A stretch of 64,000 nucleotides of DNA from Aquimonas sp041395245 (GTDB taxonomy: Bacteria > Pseudomonadota > Gammaproteobacteria > Xanthomonadales > Xanthomonadaceae), in assembly GCA_041395245.1 (NCBI GenBank), contig JAWLAY010000007.1:1-64000 (forward strand), in the 5' to 3' direction. The translations under genes and the position numbers were made by a program. Shown piece by piece: positions 16,576-25,386 of this stretch (positions within the stretch are counted from its first letter, which is position 1; each line of letters opens with the position of its first letter). A model generated the notes under the pieces. It saw only the letters and a program-made list of their open reading frames with translations, ran no database searches and had not been told where the DNA came from.

Positions 16576-18058
16576 AGCGCAGCGCCCGGCGCACGCCCGG
16601 CATCACCCGTCGGCTGACCGGCACCGTCTGACCTTGCCGCAAATGCAGCGTGCCGGTACCGCCCTCGCTGCGCTCCAGCCGATCGATGTGACGGGTGTTG
16701 ACCAGATGCGAACGGTGCACGCGCAAGAAGTTCGGTGGCAGCTCGGCATCGAGCTCATTGAGCGTGGCGGTGTGCAGGACCTGGCTGCCGTCATCCAGAT
16801 GCAGCTCGACATAGTCGCCGGCGCCCTGGATGCGAACGATGCGATCGACCGCGATCTGCCGCAGTTGCCCGGTACCCGGCACGGTCAGCACCTGCGGCTG
16901 CCGTTCGGCCTGGACCTGCTCCAGCGCGCGCTGCAGCCGGTCGGCGCGCACGCGCTGTTCCAGTTGCAGGCGGCGCTCGCGGCTGTAGGCGGCCGCCTGC
17001 AACACCATCAGGCCCACCATCAGCAGCGCCACCAGCCAATAGAAGCCATAGTCGATGAAGCCGCTGGGGTCGACCACGTCGGCCAGCGCGAACAACGCCA
17101 GCCCCGCGGCGTAGGCACGTGCACCCCGTGCGCCGCGACGCACACCCAGCAGCGCCGCGGCCAGTGCGATCAGGCTGCCGATCAGCAGCATCAACGCGGT
17201 GCGGCTGTCCATCGCGCCGGTCAGCGCCAGTACCGTCGTCATCGCCAGGGCAGCCAGGACCAGCGCGGGCGCCAGCCGGCGGGGCGCATACAGATGCGTC
17301 AGCAGCGCCACCAGGCCAAGCCCGAAGGCGCCGGCGCAGCCGAGGATGCCCAGCAGTCGCAGGTCGTGCATCGGGTAGGCGTAGGCCAGCACGCCGCGGC
17401 TGACTTCCAGCAGCAGCTGCATCGCGGCCAACAGCGCCAGCGCGGTCAGCAGGGCCGGCGCCAGCTTGCGTTCGCTGCGCAGCGTCAGTGATCCGAAATA
17501 GAAGGCGGCCAGCAGGAACACCCCCAGCGGCAGCAGCGATGGCAGGTAGTAGCGCAGCGTCTGGTTTTGCACATCAGGCGAGCCGACCAGTTCGATGGCG
17601 TGGATCGGGCCAACCAGCTGCAGCCAGCCCTGCTGCGAAGACATCCGCAGCACGATCGCGTGGTCGGCTGCCCGCAGTCGGGCCCGGTCCAGCGGCAACA
17701 CCACATCCATCCGCCCGGCGATCTCGCTGCGGGCATCGGCCCCCGGCAAGCCATTTCGCCCGATCAGTTCGCCACCGATGTAGAGCTCGCTGGAAGCCTT
17801 GGCCGCGATCAGCAGACCCAGATAGTCGGTCGATTCGGGCGCGTCCGGCTGCAGTTGCATTCGCAGCCACAGATGCCGGCCCTGCGGGTCGACGCGGTAC
17901 AGCGGCAGGCGCTCGCAATCGGGCCGATCGAACTGCGCCGGTGGCACGGACTCGTCAGCACGCACCGGGCAGACGTCGACCGGCATGCCCAGGCCGGTCT
18001 GCGCCCAGGCCACGATCGGCAACAGCCACAGCATCAACAGCAGGATCGGTCGCGTCAT
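16574..18058 (-). CDS. Membrane-anchored LytTR transcriptional regulator
   Basis: 494 residues. A signal peptide (MTRPILLLMLWLLPIVAWAQ) leads into an extracytoplasmic domain of about 190 residues with a jelly-roll look (LWLRMQLQPD, ELYIGGELIGRNGL), then seven or so hydrophobic helices (about 210-380), a short coiled segment (RLQLEQRVRADRLQRALEQV) and a C-terminal LytTR DNA-binding domain (VDRIVRIQGAGDYVELHL, FLRVHRSHLVNTRHI). The layout resembles 7TM-DISM sensors fused directly to an output domain, with no kinase or receiver. It would bind DNA from the membrane. The target and ligand are unknown. Confidence 0.85.
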   Translation of the reverse strand: MTRPILLLMLWLLPIVAWAQTGLGMPVDVCPVRADESVPPAQFDRPDCERLPLYRVDPQGRHLWLRMQLQPDAPESTDYLGLLIAAKASSELYIGGELIGRNGLPGADARSEIAGRMDVVLPLDRARLRAADHAIVLRMSSQQGWLQLVGPIHAIELVGSPDVQNQTLRYYLPSLLPLGVFLLAAFYFGSLTLRSERKLAPALLTALALLAAMQLLLEVSRGVLAYAYPMHDLRLLGILGCAGAFGLGLVALLTHLYAPRRLAPALVLAALAMTTVLALTGAMDSRTALMLLIGSLIALAAALLGVRRGARGARAYAAGLALFALADVVDPSGFIDYGFYWLVALLMVGLMVLQAAAYSRERRLQLEQRVRADRLQRALEQVQAERQPQVLTVPGTGQLRQIAVDRIVRIQGAGDYVELHLDDGSQVLHTATLNELDAELPPNFLRVHRSHLVNTRHIDRLERSEGGTGTLHLRQGQTVPVSRRVMPGVRRALR

Positions 18059-18194
18059 GCGTCGATGATAGGGTCGGCGAGCGGTAGCGCCCGCTCCGTT
18101 GACCGGACCGACCGCGCCGTTGGCAGACAAGTGACTGACAAAGCGCATGTTTTTCTGCAGCCTCGAAGCACCTTCCGGTTCCTCGAGACACCCC

Positions 18195-19613
18195 ATGCCC
18201 AATCCGCTGTTGCTCTCCGCGCTGTTGTTCGGCGTTGTCCACACCGCCTCCGCCGACGAGCAAGCCATAGATTTTGCGCCGCAACAAGGCGCAGCGGTCA
18301 GCGCCTGGCAGGGCCAGTTCGAGGTGCCACGCAACTGGCAACACGCCGACGGCCCGACCCTGACGCTCAGCTATGTGCGTTTTCCGGCCACCGGCGCCAA
18401 GGCCGGTTCGCCGATTGTCTATCTGGCCGGCGGGCCCGGCGGCTCGGGCATCGACACCGCCCGCGGCCGACGCTTTCCGCTGTTCATGGCGATGCGTGAA
18501 TTCGGCGACGTCATCGCCTTCGACCAGCGCGGCACCGGCGCCAGCAGCCGCCAACCCAGCTGCAGCAGCGAGCAGCACATCGACGATGCCAGCGCCTACA
18601 GCGATGCCCAGTACATCGAGTTGCATCGGCAGGCAGCCGGCGAATGCCTGGCCCAGTGGCGGGCGGCCGGCATCGATCCGCTCGACTGGACCACGGCGCA
18701 GAGCGTGCAGGATCTGGATGCCCTGCGCCGCCATCTGCAGGCCGAACGGATCAGTCTGTGGGGCATTTCCTACGGCAGCCACCTGGCCCTGGCGGCGCTG
18801 GCCGCCATCGACGACCGCCTCGATCGCGTCGTGCTGGCCAGCGTCGAGGGCCTCGATCAGACCGTCAAAAGCCCGGCGCAGACCGACGCCTATTTCGCTC
18901 GCCTGCAGGCGGCCATCAACGCCCAGCCCGAACTCGCCGAGCAGTTCCCGGACCTGATCGGCCTGATCCGCCGCGTGCACGCCCGGCTGGACGCCGAGCC
19001 GCTGGAGATCCCGGTCAGCCCGCCGGTCGGTCCGCCCTACCGCTATCTGCTCGAACGCCGCGACATGCAGCAGTTCGCCTCGATGATGATTGCCGACCCC
19101 GCCAACGCGATCCAGCTGCTGGGCCTCTACGCCGCGGTCGACGCCGGTCTGGTCGCACCCGTCGGTGCGCTGCTGGGCCAGTTCCACCGGCCCGGCGAGC
19201 CGATCCGCTACAACCCCATGCCCTTCGCCATGGACCTCGCCTCGGGCATCTCGCGCCCCGCGCTGCGCCGCTTCGAGCGCGAATCGAGCAGCGCACTGCT
19301 CGGCGGCTGGCTCAACTTCCCGATGCCGCAACTCGACCGGATGGTGCCCGGCCTGGATCTGGGCGACGCCTTCCGCCGCGGCCCGGTCAGCGATGTGCCC
19401 GTACTGGTGCTCAGCGGCACCCTGGACGGCCGCACCTACCCCGACAGCCAGCGCCAAGCCGTCGCCGGCCTGAGCCAGGCCCAGGTCACGATCGTCGAGA
19501 ACGCCGGCCACAATCTGTTCATGACCAGCCCCGCCGTGACCGAACGGATTCAGGCCTTCATGCGCGGCGAGCCGGGCGTGGAGCGGATCGTGGTGGACGA
19601 CTGGTTCCGCTAG
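18195..19613 (+). CDS. Exported alpha/beta hydrolase with TAP-like C-terminus (S33-type peptidase-like)
   Basis: 472 residues with a signal peptide (MPNPLLLSALLFGVVHTASA). The hydrolase core has the oxyanion segment AGGPGGSG, DQRGTGAS, the nucleophile elbow WGISYGSHLA, and a late TAP-like region with the acid in LVLSGTLDGRTYP and the His in NAGHNLF. Relatives are secreted tripeptidyl or proline iminopeptidase-like enzymes of family S33. It is divergent from the LytTR gene, with 136 bases between the starts, a plausible shared regulatory region. Confidence 0.88.
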   Translation: MPNPLLLSALLFGVVHTASADEQAIDFAPQQGAAVSAWQGQFEVPRNWQHADGPTLTLSYVRFPATGAKAGSPIVYLAGGPGGSGIDTARGRRFPLFMAMREFGDVIAFDQRGTGASSRQPSCSSEQHIDDASAYSDAQYIELHRQAAGECLAQWRAAGIDPLDWTTAQSVQDLDALRRHLQAERISLWGISYGSHLALAALAAIDDRLDRVVLASVEGLDQTVKSPAQTDAYFARLQAAINAQPELAEQFPDLIGLIRRVHARLDAEPLEIPVSPPVGPPYRYLLERRDMQQFASMMIADPANAIQLLGLYAAVDAGLVAPVGALLGQFHRPGEPIRYNPMPFAMDLASGISRPALRRFERESSSALLGGWLNFPMPQLDRMVPGLDLGDAFRRGPVSDVPVLVLSGTLDGRTYPDSQRQAVAGLSQAQVTIVENAGHNLFMTSPAVTERIQAFMRGEPGVERIVVDDWFR

Positions 19614-19651
19614 CGCTCAGGCCAAGCGCCGTGGCGCAGCCACCTTGGAGT

Positions 19652-19672
19652 GCGGCGATCCTTCGCCGCTTT
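19652..19672. terminator. Hairpin between convergent genes
   Basis: GCGGCGA-TCCT-TCGCCGC followed by TTT lies 38 bases after the hydrolase stop and before the end of the convergent propeller gene. A 7-bp GC stem with a short T run is consistent with a weak intrinsic terminator for the plus-strand gene. Confidence 0.5.
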
Positions 19673-19726
19673 CCGCTCGATCGCCCAGCGTTGCGCGGAG
19701 CCCCGCGACACGGCGTCAAGGCGAAA

Positions 19727-22006
19727 TCACTCCAACGCACGGCGCTCGATCCGCCATTCCCCGTCCCAGATCCACAGTTCCGGCGACCCCGCCGGCTGCA
19801 CCAGGAAGGCGGCACGCGGAACGAAGGGGATATCCAGCACTCGATAGGCTTGCCCACTGCGTCGGTCCTGCACCACAACCTCATCAGAGTCCAACAGATA
19901 GGCCAACCGCGTCCCGTCGGTGGACAGCCCGGAGTAGGGCTGAACCTTGTCGGGCGCCGGGATCTCGGCCAGCGCCTGGCCCTGCGATGACCAGACGATG
20001 AAGCTCGCTTGGTGAACGGGTGGCTGCGCGCCATCCTGCAATGGCATTCGTGTCACATGAGTGATCAGATCGCCACTGGCATCCGTGGTGACCGGCCCGG
20101 GAAGGCGCAGCCAGTTGCCAGCCGGCGTTCGCTCGATCCGACGCATCGGCTGGCCTCGATCGACCAGCGTGATGCCTTCGTCGCCAACGATCCAGTACCG
20201 TTCCGGCCCGTCGGCGAAATGCCAGGATTGCTGGTACTCGTCGGTGTGCGGGCGCTGCACGGCGAGGCGCCGGCAATCCGATCCGTAGAGCAGCGCATCG
20301 GGTGGCTCATCACGCCGGTCGACCAGCATCTGCCCTGCCGGCGACAACGCCAGACTGGCCAATGACGGGTTCTTGGTGTAATCGCCCGGATCCGGATGGC
20401 AGGCATCCACCCATTGGCCTCGAGCATCAAAGCGGTGAATGGCACCACCGTATCGGTCCAGCGCGTGAATGTCGCCCGCGGGGGAGATCTGCATGGCATC
20501 GATCAAGGTCAACCCGTCATGACTGGCGGCCGGGGCTCTTTGCACCACCCGTCCCTGCGCATCCAGTTGCAGTAACTCGCGGCCATTGCTGGTCCAGAAA
20601 GTGCCATCTGGCGCCTGTTGCAGGCCACCAACACTCTCAAAGGCCTTACCGGCCTCGTCCACGGCCTTGAGCTGGGCGATCACCACACCCTGCGCATCGA
20701 GTTGAACGAAGTCGTAGCGACCACCGAAATCTTCCAGCCACAGGCTGGCATCGCGCCCGGCGCGCAGCCCGGCCGCATAGTTCAGCTGGCGGCCCATGAC
20801 CTGGCTCAACTCGATGCGATCGACAACGCTGCCGTCCCGTGCGTAACGGTCGATGTCCGAGAGGTTCAGCACCGCGATTGGCGCCTCACCACCGGTCTGG
20901 GCCAGTCCGTTACCGCCGAAATCGATCTTGTGTGACCAGCGTTGGCGTCCGTCCGCGTCGAACTTGGCCAGCATGGTCGTCACTGTCCACCCCTCATGGA
21001 TACTGAGGACTGCGACGAAGCCGCCTTCGCCATCCGGCTCTAGGTGGTGAATTGGCGGCGGCGAAAAACCCTCGACCACGGCGACCTCGCCCGATTCGGC
21101 ATCCAGCCACCAGCCCTGCGATTGGTTGTCCTCGTCGTTGGTCAACAACCAGCGATCACCCTCGATCCAGTGCAGCTTGAGCGTCGAGGGACAGCCGCTG
21201 GCACGCTCGAGCAGTGGCCAGCGATGCAGCACCGCGCCGCCGGCATCGGCCAGCACGAACGCGCAGCTGCGCTCGGAGGTCCACCGCAGCAGGCCGAATC
21301 GGCCGGCCTCATCGATGCGGAAATCGTAGTGGGTCGCCAGCGGAGCGACCTGGTGCGGTGCCAATTGCAGCTCGGACTGGCCGAGCGAACGCAGTCGGCG
21401 ACCCCCGAGCGGCGAGCTCGATTCAGCCCGCTCGGGCGCGGCCGGCAGCGGATCAGGATGACGGTGCTTCTCGCCGCTTCCTGCCAGATCGAAGGCCCAG
21501 GTCTGCACCTGCCGATCATTGTCCTCGATAACTTCGATCTCGAGCAGGAAGCGCCCTTGCGCCTCGTCCAGCGCGCTGCGAATCGGATAGGGCACGTCGT
21601 TGGTATGTAGCCCATTGCCGCTTTGGCGTGCCTCGCGCCATAGCACCTCGGCCCGTCCATCGACCTGCACCCGCGCCACCAGGCAATCGCGATAGCCGTA
21701 GCCAGGATGGGTCTCACCGTGCAGGGCGTGGCCAATCAGCAAACCCTCGCGCGTTACCTTGGCCTGGAGCAGCGTGTACGGCAACGTCAGGCTGCGCTGC
21801 AACTCGCCATCCAGGCTGAGCTCGTAGCGCGCCTCGCCGCTGCCGCTGCGCAGTAACGGATCAATGCGCCATTGCGAACGACCATCTGCTGAGGCGTAGA
21901 CGGCCGGATCGACCATGTCCAGGGTCATATAGCCACCAATGGCCAGCGCGGACGACGGCAGCAGGAGCGCCAGGCACCAGCACCGGACCCGGGAAAAGAT
22001 CGCCAT
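19727..22006 (-). CDS. Large secreted beta-propeller-like protein
   Basis: 759 residues with a signal-like N-terminus (VRCWCLALLLPSSALAIGG). The rest is a succession of short beta-rich repeats that alternate aromatic residues and phrases such as DGTFWTSNGRELLQLDAQGRV and GDIHALDRYGGAIHRFDARG, the look of NHL or similar propeller repeats. No catalytic motif is seen. The start at 22006 has GAGGG a few bases upstream; a longer frame to 22114 adds no signal. Function unknown. Confidence 0.65.
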   Translation of the reverse strand: MAIFSRVRCWCLALLLPSSALAIGGYMTLDMVDPAVYASADGRSQWRIDPLLRSGSGEARYELSLDGELQRSLTLPYTLLQAKVTREGLLIGHALHGETHPGYGYRDCLVARVQVDGRAEVLWREARQSGNGLHTNDVPYPIRSALDEAQGRFLLEIEVIEDNDRQVQTWAFDLAGSGEKHRHPDPLPAAPERAESSSPLGGRRLRSLGQSELQLAPHQVAPLATHYDFRIDEAGRFGLLRWTSERSCAFVLADAGGAVLHRWPLLERASGCPSTLKLHWIEGDRWLLTNDEDNQSQGWWLDAESGEVAVVEGFSPPPIHHLEPDGEGGFVAVLSIHEGWTVTTMLAKFDADGRQRWSHKIDFGGNGLAQTGGEAPIAVLNLSDIDRYARDGSVVDRIELSQVMGRQLNYAAGLRAGRDASLWLEDFGGRYDFVQLDAQGVVIAQLKAVDEAGKAFESVGGLQQAPDGTFWTSNGRELLQLDAQGRVVQRAPAASHDGLTLIDAMQISPAGDIHALDRYGGAIHRFDARGQWVDACHPDPGDYTKNPSLASLALSPAGQMLVDRRDEPPDALLYGSDCRRLAVQRPHTDEYQQSWHFADGPERYWIVGDEGITLVDRGQPMRRIERTPAGNWLRLPGPVTTDASGDLITHVTRMPLQDGAQPPVHQASFIVWSSQGQALAEIPAPDKVQPYSGLSTDGTRLAYLLDSDEVVVQDRRSGQAYRVLDIPFVPRAAFLVQPAGSPELWIWDGEWRIERRALE

Positions 22007-22187
22007 CGGTTGCCCTCGGGGGAGTCGACTCCGCCCCATTCTGCCCCTAGCGTCGCCGGAAACTCGATCAGCCCTTGCGGTCCCGACAGAAGCCAGTTCG
22101 CAATCCTGGTCCAAACACTCAGACGAAATGACTTACAGCGTCGCCATGCGCGCCAGCGCAGAGCCGGGGGCAACCACGTAGGCGAAA

Positions 22188-22535
22188 CTACGTCTCCAGC
22201 GGCACCCAGCGGACGTACACCAGCAGCAGGGGCAATACCGCGCCCAGGCCGCCGAGCAGCGCGCAGACCGCACCGCCGACGGCCAACTGCATGAGGTCGC
22301 CGAGTTGATGGCCCAGCACCACGCCCAGCGGCAGCGCGAAGGCCATCAGCACCAGCAGCACGGTGGCGTAAACGGCCTCCAGGTGGACGCGGGCGCCGCA
22401 GTGCGGACAGGACAGCACGCGCAGGGGGCCTAGGGTGAGCTTGCGGGGAATCGACAACATGCGCCGGTGGCAGGTCGGGCAGGCCAGCGGATCGGCAGGG
22501 TCGTGGTGAAAACCGGCGGAGTGGGTTCTGTGCAT
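22188..22535 (-). CDS. Small zinc-ribbon membrane protein
   Basis: 115 residues. Two CxxC pairs (ACPTCHRRM near residue 19 and SCPHCGARV near 44) make a zinc ribbon, followed by two long hydrophobic helices (VLLVLMAFALPLGVVLG and AVCALLGGLGAVLPLLLVYV). Such proteins resemble the paraquat-inducible or DUF983 types, but I cannot assign one. A CRP-like palindrome lies 111 bases upstream of the start. Confidence 0.65.
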   Translation of the reverse strand: MHRTHSAGFHHDPADPLACPTCHRRMLSIPRKLTLGPLRVLSCPHCGARVHLEAVYATVLLVLMAFALPLGVVLGHQLGDLMQLAVGGAVCALLGGLGAVLPLLLVYVRWVPLET

Positions 22536-22642
22536 GGCCGCGCGTCAACAAGGGCGAGTGACGAATGTCGAGCCGGAGAGTCGGTTCGCGGGGGACTCTT
22601 CACTAGGGTCCTGCCGCAACCACGAAGATTCTCGCACCCATA

Positions 22643-22664
22643 AAATGTGATGGATGTCACGAAT
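22643..22664. promoter_or_regulatory. CRP/Clp-like palindromic site
   Basis: AAATGTGATGGATGTCACG: half-site TGTGA (22646-22650), 6-base spacer TGGATG, half-site TCAC followed by G rather than A. Only the last base departs from TGTGA-N6-TCACA, and A/T flanks add to the match. It lies in the 365-base gap upstream of the zinc-ribbon gene. No gene reads rightward from it (the next gene is also on the minus strand), so that gene is the likely target. Confidence 0.6.
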
Positions 22665-22900
22665 TCGGACAAAAGGGCCTCATCCACCGATTCTCGGTAC
22701 CTGCGCGAACGGATTTGGCATTCCTCGTTCGGCACGCCGTTGCCATCCGTCTACCGACTTGCTCGAAGCTCAGGCTCGAGGCCGCTGTAGTGCCAGGCTC
22801 GACCTGGATCCATGGCCGCCGGCAGGCGTGTTTAGCAGCCGCGCGGCGTTGGATACTTCGCCGCGCAGCAGCGCCCGCCAGTCGGCACGCCGTTGATCGG

Positions 22901-23248
22901 TCAGAGCCCCTGCTCCAGATACTGACTGAGGGCCTGCATCGCCTCGATGCCGTAGACCACCGACGGACCGCCACCCATCAGAATCGCCACGCCAACCGTT
23001 TCAGCAATCTGCGCCTTGCTGGCGCCGGCCTGCAGGGCGTCGTGCACGTGGTAAGAGATGCAGCCATCGCAGCGCACCGTGATGGCAATGCCCAGGGCGA
23101 TCAGTTCCTTGGTCAACGGGTCCAGGGCACCCGGCCCGACGGCGGCTTCGTGCAGGTCACCAAAGCCCTGCATCACCTTGGGGATGGCGACCCCAAGCTG
23201 TTCCATCCACTGACCCAGTTCGGCGTAATGCGCGGGGAAATCCTTCAT
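22901..23248 (-). CDS. Carboxymuconolactone decarboxylase / AhpD-like protein
   Basis: 115 residues of the CMD fold. The AhpD-type active-site motif is CDGCISYHVHDALQAGASKAQ with the CxxC pair and downstream His. GGAGG precedes the ATG at 23248 by about 7 bases; the longer frame to 23458 is antisense-like. AhpD-like proteins use the CxxC thiols to reduce peroxides or partner proteins. It stands alone, not next to ahpC. Confidence 0.9.
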   Translation of the reverse strand: MKDFPAHYAELGQWMEQLGVAIPKVMQGFGDLHEAAVGPGALDPLTKELIALGIAITVRCDGCISYHVHDALQAGASKAQIAETVGVAILMGGGPSVVYGIEAMQALSQYLEQGL

Positions 23249-23399
23249 CGCTGCCTCCGTCCTCGATGGTGGGGACGCACCCGTTTCCCGGGCGCGGCGA
23301 CAGGCCCGGCGGCGTCCGCTGCACCTGTCATGGAATGAATGCGGGCCCTGGGACGAAAGGCAAGCGCCGTGGATCCGACGCATCGGGAACGGCACCACA

Positions 23400-23428
23400 G
23401 GCGGGTGCGAGCCCCGCTCGCGACACGC
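23400..23428. repeat. REP hairpin
   Basis: GCGAGC (23407-23412), CCC, GCTCGC (23416-23421), followed by GACACGCCAG. It is the same class as the hairpin at 8881-8894 (arms identical, tail GACACG shared). It lies in the 230-base gap between the AhpD-like gene and the GH13 gene. Confidence 0.6.
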
Positions 23429-23478
23429 CAGCCGCACCCACCCGCGACATCGGGGCATGCCACCGGAGCTGTCGGCAC

Positions 23479-25137
23479 TCAGCCCGCCTGAATGGCCTCG
23501 TGAATCAGCGGGGCATTGGCGACCGCAGCCTCCACCTGCTCGGCGATCCAGACCGCCCGGGGCGGCAGTTCGATCTGGCCGGTCTGAGTGATGCCGCTGA
23601 CCATGCCGTGACCGTCCATTGGCTGCAGGTCGGTGCCTGGCAGCGGCAGGAGATGTCGCTCATCGGACAGATTGAAGACCAGCCACAGCGACTGGCTTTC
23701 CGATTCTCGAACGAAGCCCAGCAACGGCGCAGGCAGATCCAGAAAGCGAATTGAACCGCTGACCAGCGCCGGTTGTTGGCGGCGCCAGCTCAGGAACTGC
23801 CGCGCCCGATTGAGGGTGGAATCGGCCTGCCGCTGCTGTCGCGCCACCGCCAGCGCAAGGTGCTCCGCCGGAATCGGCAGCCAGGGCTCGGCGGCGCTGA
23901 AGCCGGCGTCGACCGTGTCGGTCCACGGCATCGGCGTGCGGCAACCATCACGGCCCTTGAAGTTGGGCCAGAAGGTCTTGCCGTAGGGATCCTGCAGCGC
24001 CTCGTAGGGAATGTCGGCTTCCGGCAGACCGAGTTCTTCGCCCTGATACAGACAGACCGAACCGCGCAGGCTGCAAACCAGCGCCAGATACTGCGCCGCC
24101 GCGTTGGTCTGGCCGCCCCAGCGGCTGGCTACGCGCGTCACATCGTGGTTGGACACTGACCAGCACGGCCAGCCGCCGCCCAACTGGCTTTCGCTGCGCT
24201 CGATGGTGCCGCGCAGATAGGCCGGCGAGCTGTCCTCGGTCAGCAACTCGAAGCTGTAGGCCATGTGCAGCCGACCAGGTCGGGTGTATTCCGCCGCCGT
24301 GGCCAGCGAATCCTCGGCCGAGATCTCGCCCAGCGCACATGCATCCGGATAGCGGTCCAGCAGCGCGCGCAGCTGCGCCAGGAAGGCCAGATTCTCCGGC
24401 TGGGTGTTGTTGTAGTGGTGATACTGGAAGGCGTAGGGATTGTCCGGTGCAAAGCCGCGCCCCACTCGTGCCTCGGGCGGCTTGGGCGGGTTGTCGCGCA
24501 GCTGCCGATCATGAAAGCAGAAGTTGATCGCATCCAGCCGCAGGCCATCCACGCCCCGATCCAGCCAGAAGCGCAGATTGTCCAGCGCCGCGGCCTGCAC
24601 CTCCGGAAGATGGAAATTCAGGTCCGGCTGCGAAGCCAGGAAGTTGTGCAGGAAGTACTGGCAACGACGCGGCTCCCATTTCCAGCCGACGCCGCCGAAG
24701 ATGCTCATCCAGTTGTTCGGCGGGCTGCCGTCGGGCTGTGCGTCGGCCCAGACATACCAGTCGGCCTTCGGATTGCTGCGGTCATTGCGGCTTTCGCGAA
24801 ACCACGGGTGCTCGATCGAGGTGTGACTGAGCACCTGGTCGATCATCACCTTCAGGCCCAGTCGATGCGCTCGCGCCAGCAGCCGGTCGAAATCGTCCAG
24901 CGTGCCGAACAGCGGATCCACATCGCGGTAATCGGCGATGTCGTAGCCAAAATCGGCCATTGGCGAGGTGAAGAAGGGCGACACCCAGATCGCATCGGCG
25001 CCCAGGTCGGCCACATGGTCGAGCCGCTCGATGATGCCGGGCAGATCACCGACGCCATCACCGTTGCTGTCGCGGAAGCTGCGCGGATAGATCTGATAGA
25101 TCACCGCCCCGCGCCACCATTGCTCGCTCGCTGCCAT
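23479..25137 (-). CDS. GH13 alpha-glucosidase (oligo-1,6-glucosidase type)
   Basis: Hydrolyses alpha-glucosidic bonds of oligosaccharides. 552 residues, the usual length. The GH13 regions are in order: DQVLSHTSIEHPWF, DGLRLDAINF (nucleophile Asp), LGEISAEDSLA (acid/base Glu), SVSNHDVTR (third Asp), with QIYPRSFRDSNGDGVGDL at the front. I chose the ATG at 25137 (MAASEQWWRGAVIYQIYP) with a GAGGG-type site; an alternative start at 25230 adds 31 low-complexity residues. No signal peptide, so cytoplasmic. Confidence 0.94.
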   Translation of the reverse strand: MAASEQWWRGAVIYQIYPRSFRDSNGDGVGDLPGIIERLDHVADLGADAIWVSPFFTSPMADFGYDIADYRDVDPLFGTLDDFDRLLARAHRLGLKVMIDQVLSHTSIEHPWFRESRNDRSNPKADWYVWADAQPDGSPPNNWMSIFGGVGWKWEPRRCQYFLHNFLASQPDLNFHLPEVQAAALDNLRFWLDRGVDGLRLDAINFCFHDRQLRDNPPKPPEARVGRGFAPDNPYAFQYHHYNNTQPENLAFLAQLRALLDRYPDACALGEISAEDSLATAAEYTRPGRLHMAYSFELLTEDSSPAYLRGTIERSESQLGGGWPCWSVSNHDVTRVASRWGGQTNAAAQYLALVCSLRGSVCLYQGEELGLPEADIPYEALQDPYGKTFWPNFKGRDGCRTPMPWTDTVDAGFSAAEPWLPIPAEHLALAVARQQRQADSTLNRARQFLSWRRQQPALVSGSIRFLDLPAPLLGFVRESESQSLWLVFNLSDERHLLPLPGTDLQPMDGHGMVSGITQTGQIELPPRAVWIAEQVEAAVANAPLIHEAIQAG

Positions 25138-25237
25138 CGCCCCCTCGAAACCCTGCTCCCGCACCCTCGGCGCGGCAGACGAGCTTAGCGGCAGGCCCTG
25201 TGCGGGCGCGCTGGGTGCAAACGTATTCATCGGCTTA

Positions 25238-25386
25238 CAGGGCTGAGGGCTCAGAGCTGAGGGGGCAGCAGTGCTGGCCATCAGACGAATGAGCGAAATG
25301 AGCCCCAAGCCAAACGAGGCCGCCAGGCGATCCCCCAGCCATCAACCGACGCAACCCTCAGCCCTGGTCCCTGAGCCCTCGTCCTC
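25238..25386. repeat. Second inverted heptamer element
   Basis: The left arm reads GGGCTGA-GGGCTCA-GAGCTGA-GGG (from 25240). The right arm, read on the minus strand from 25386, is GGACGA-GGGCTCA-GGGACCA-GGGCTGA and begins right at the stop codon of the permease gene. The interior is about 90 bases without a gene. It has the same plan as 14161-14355 with looser heptamers. Confidence 0.6.
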
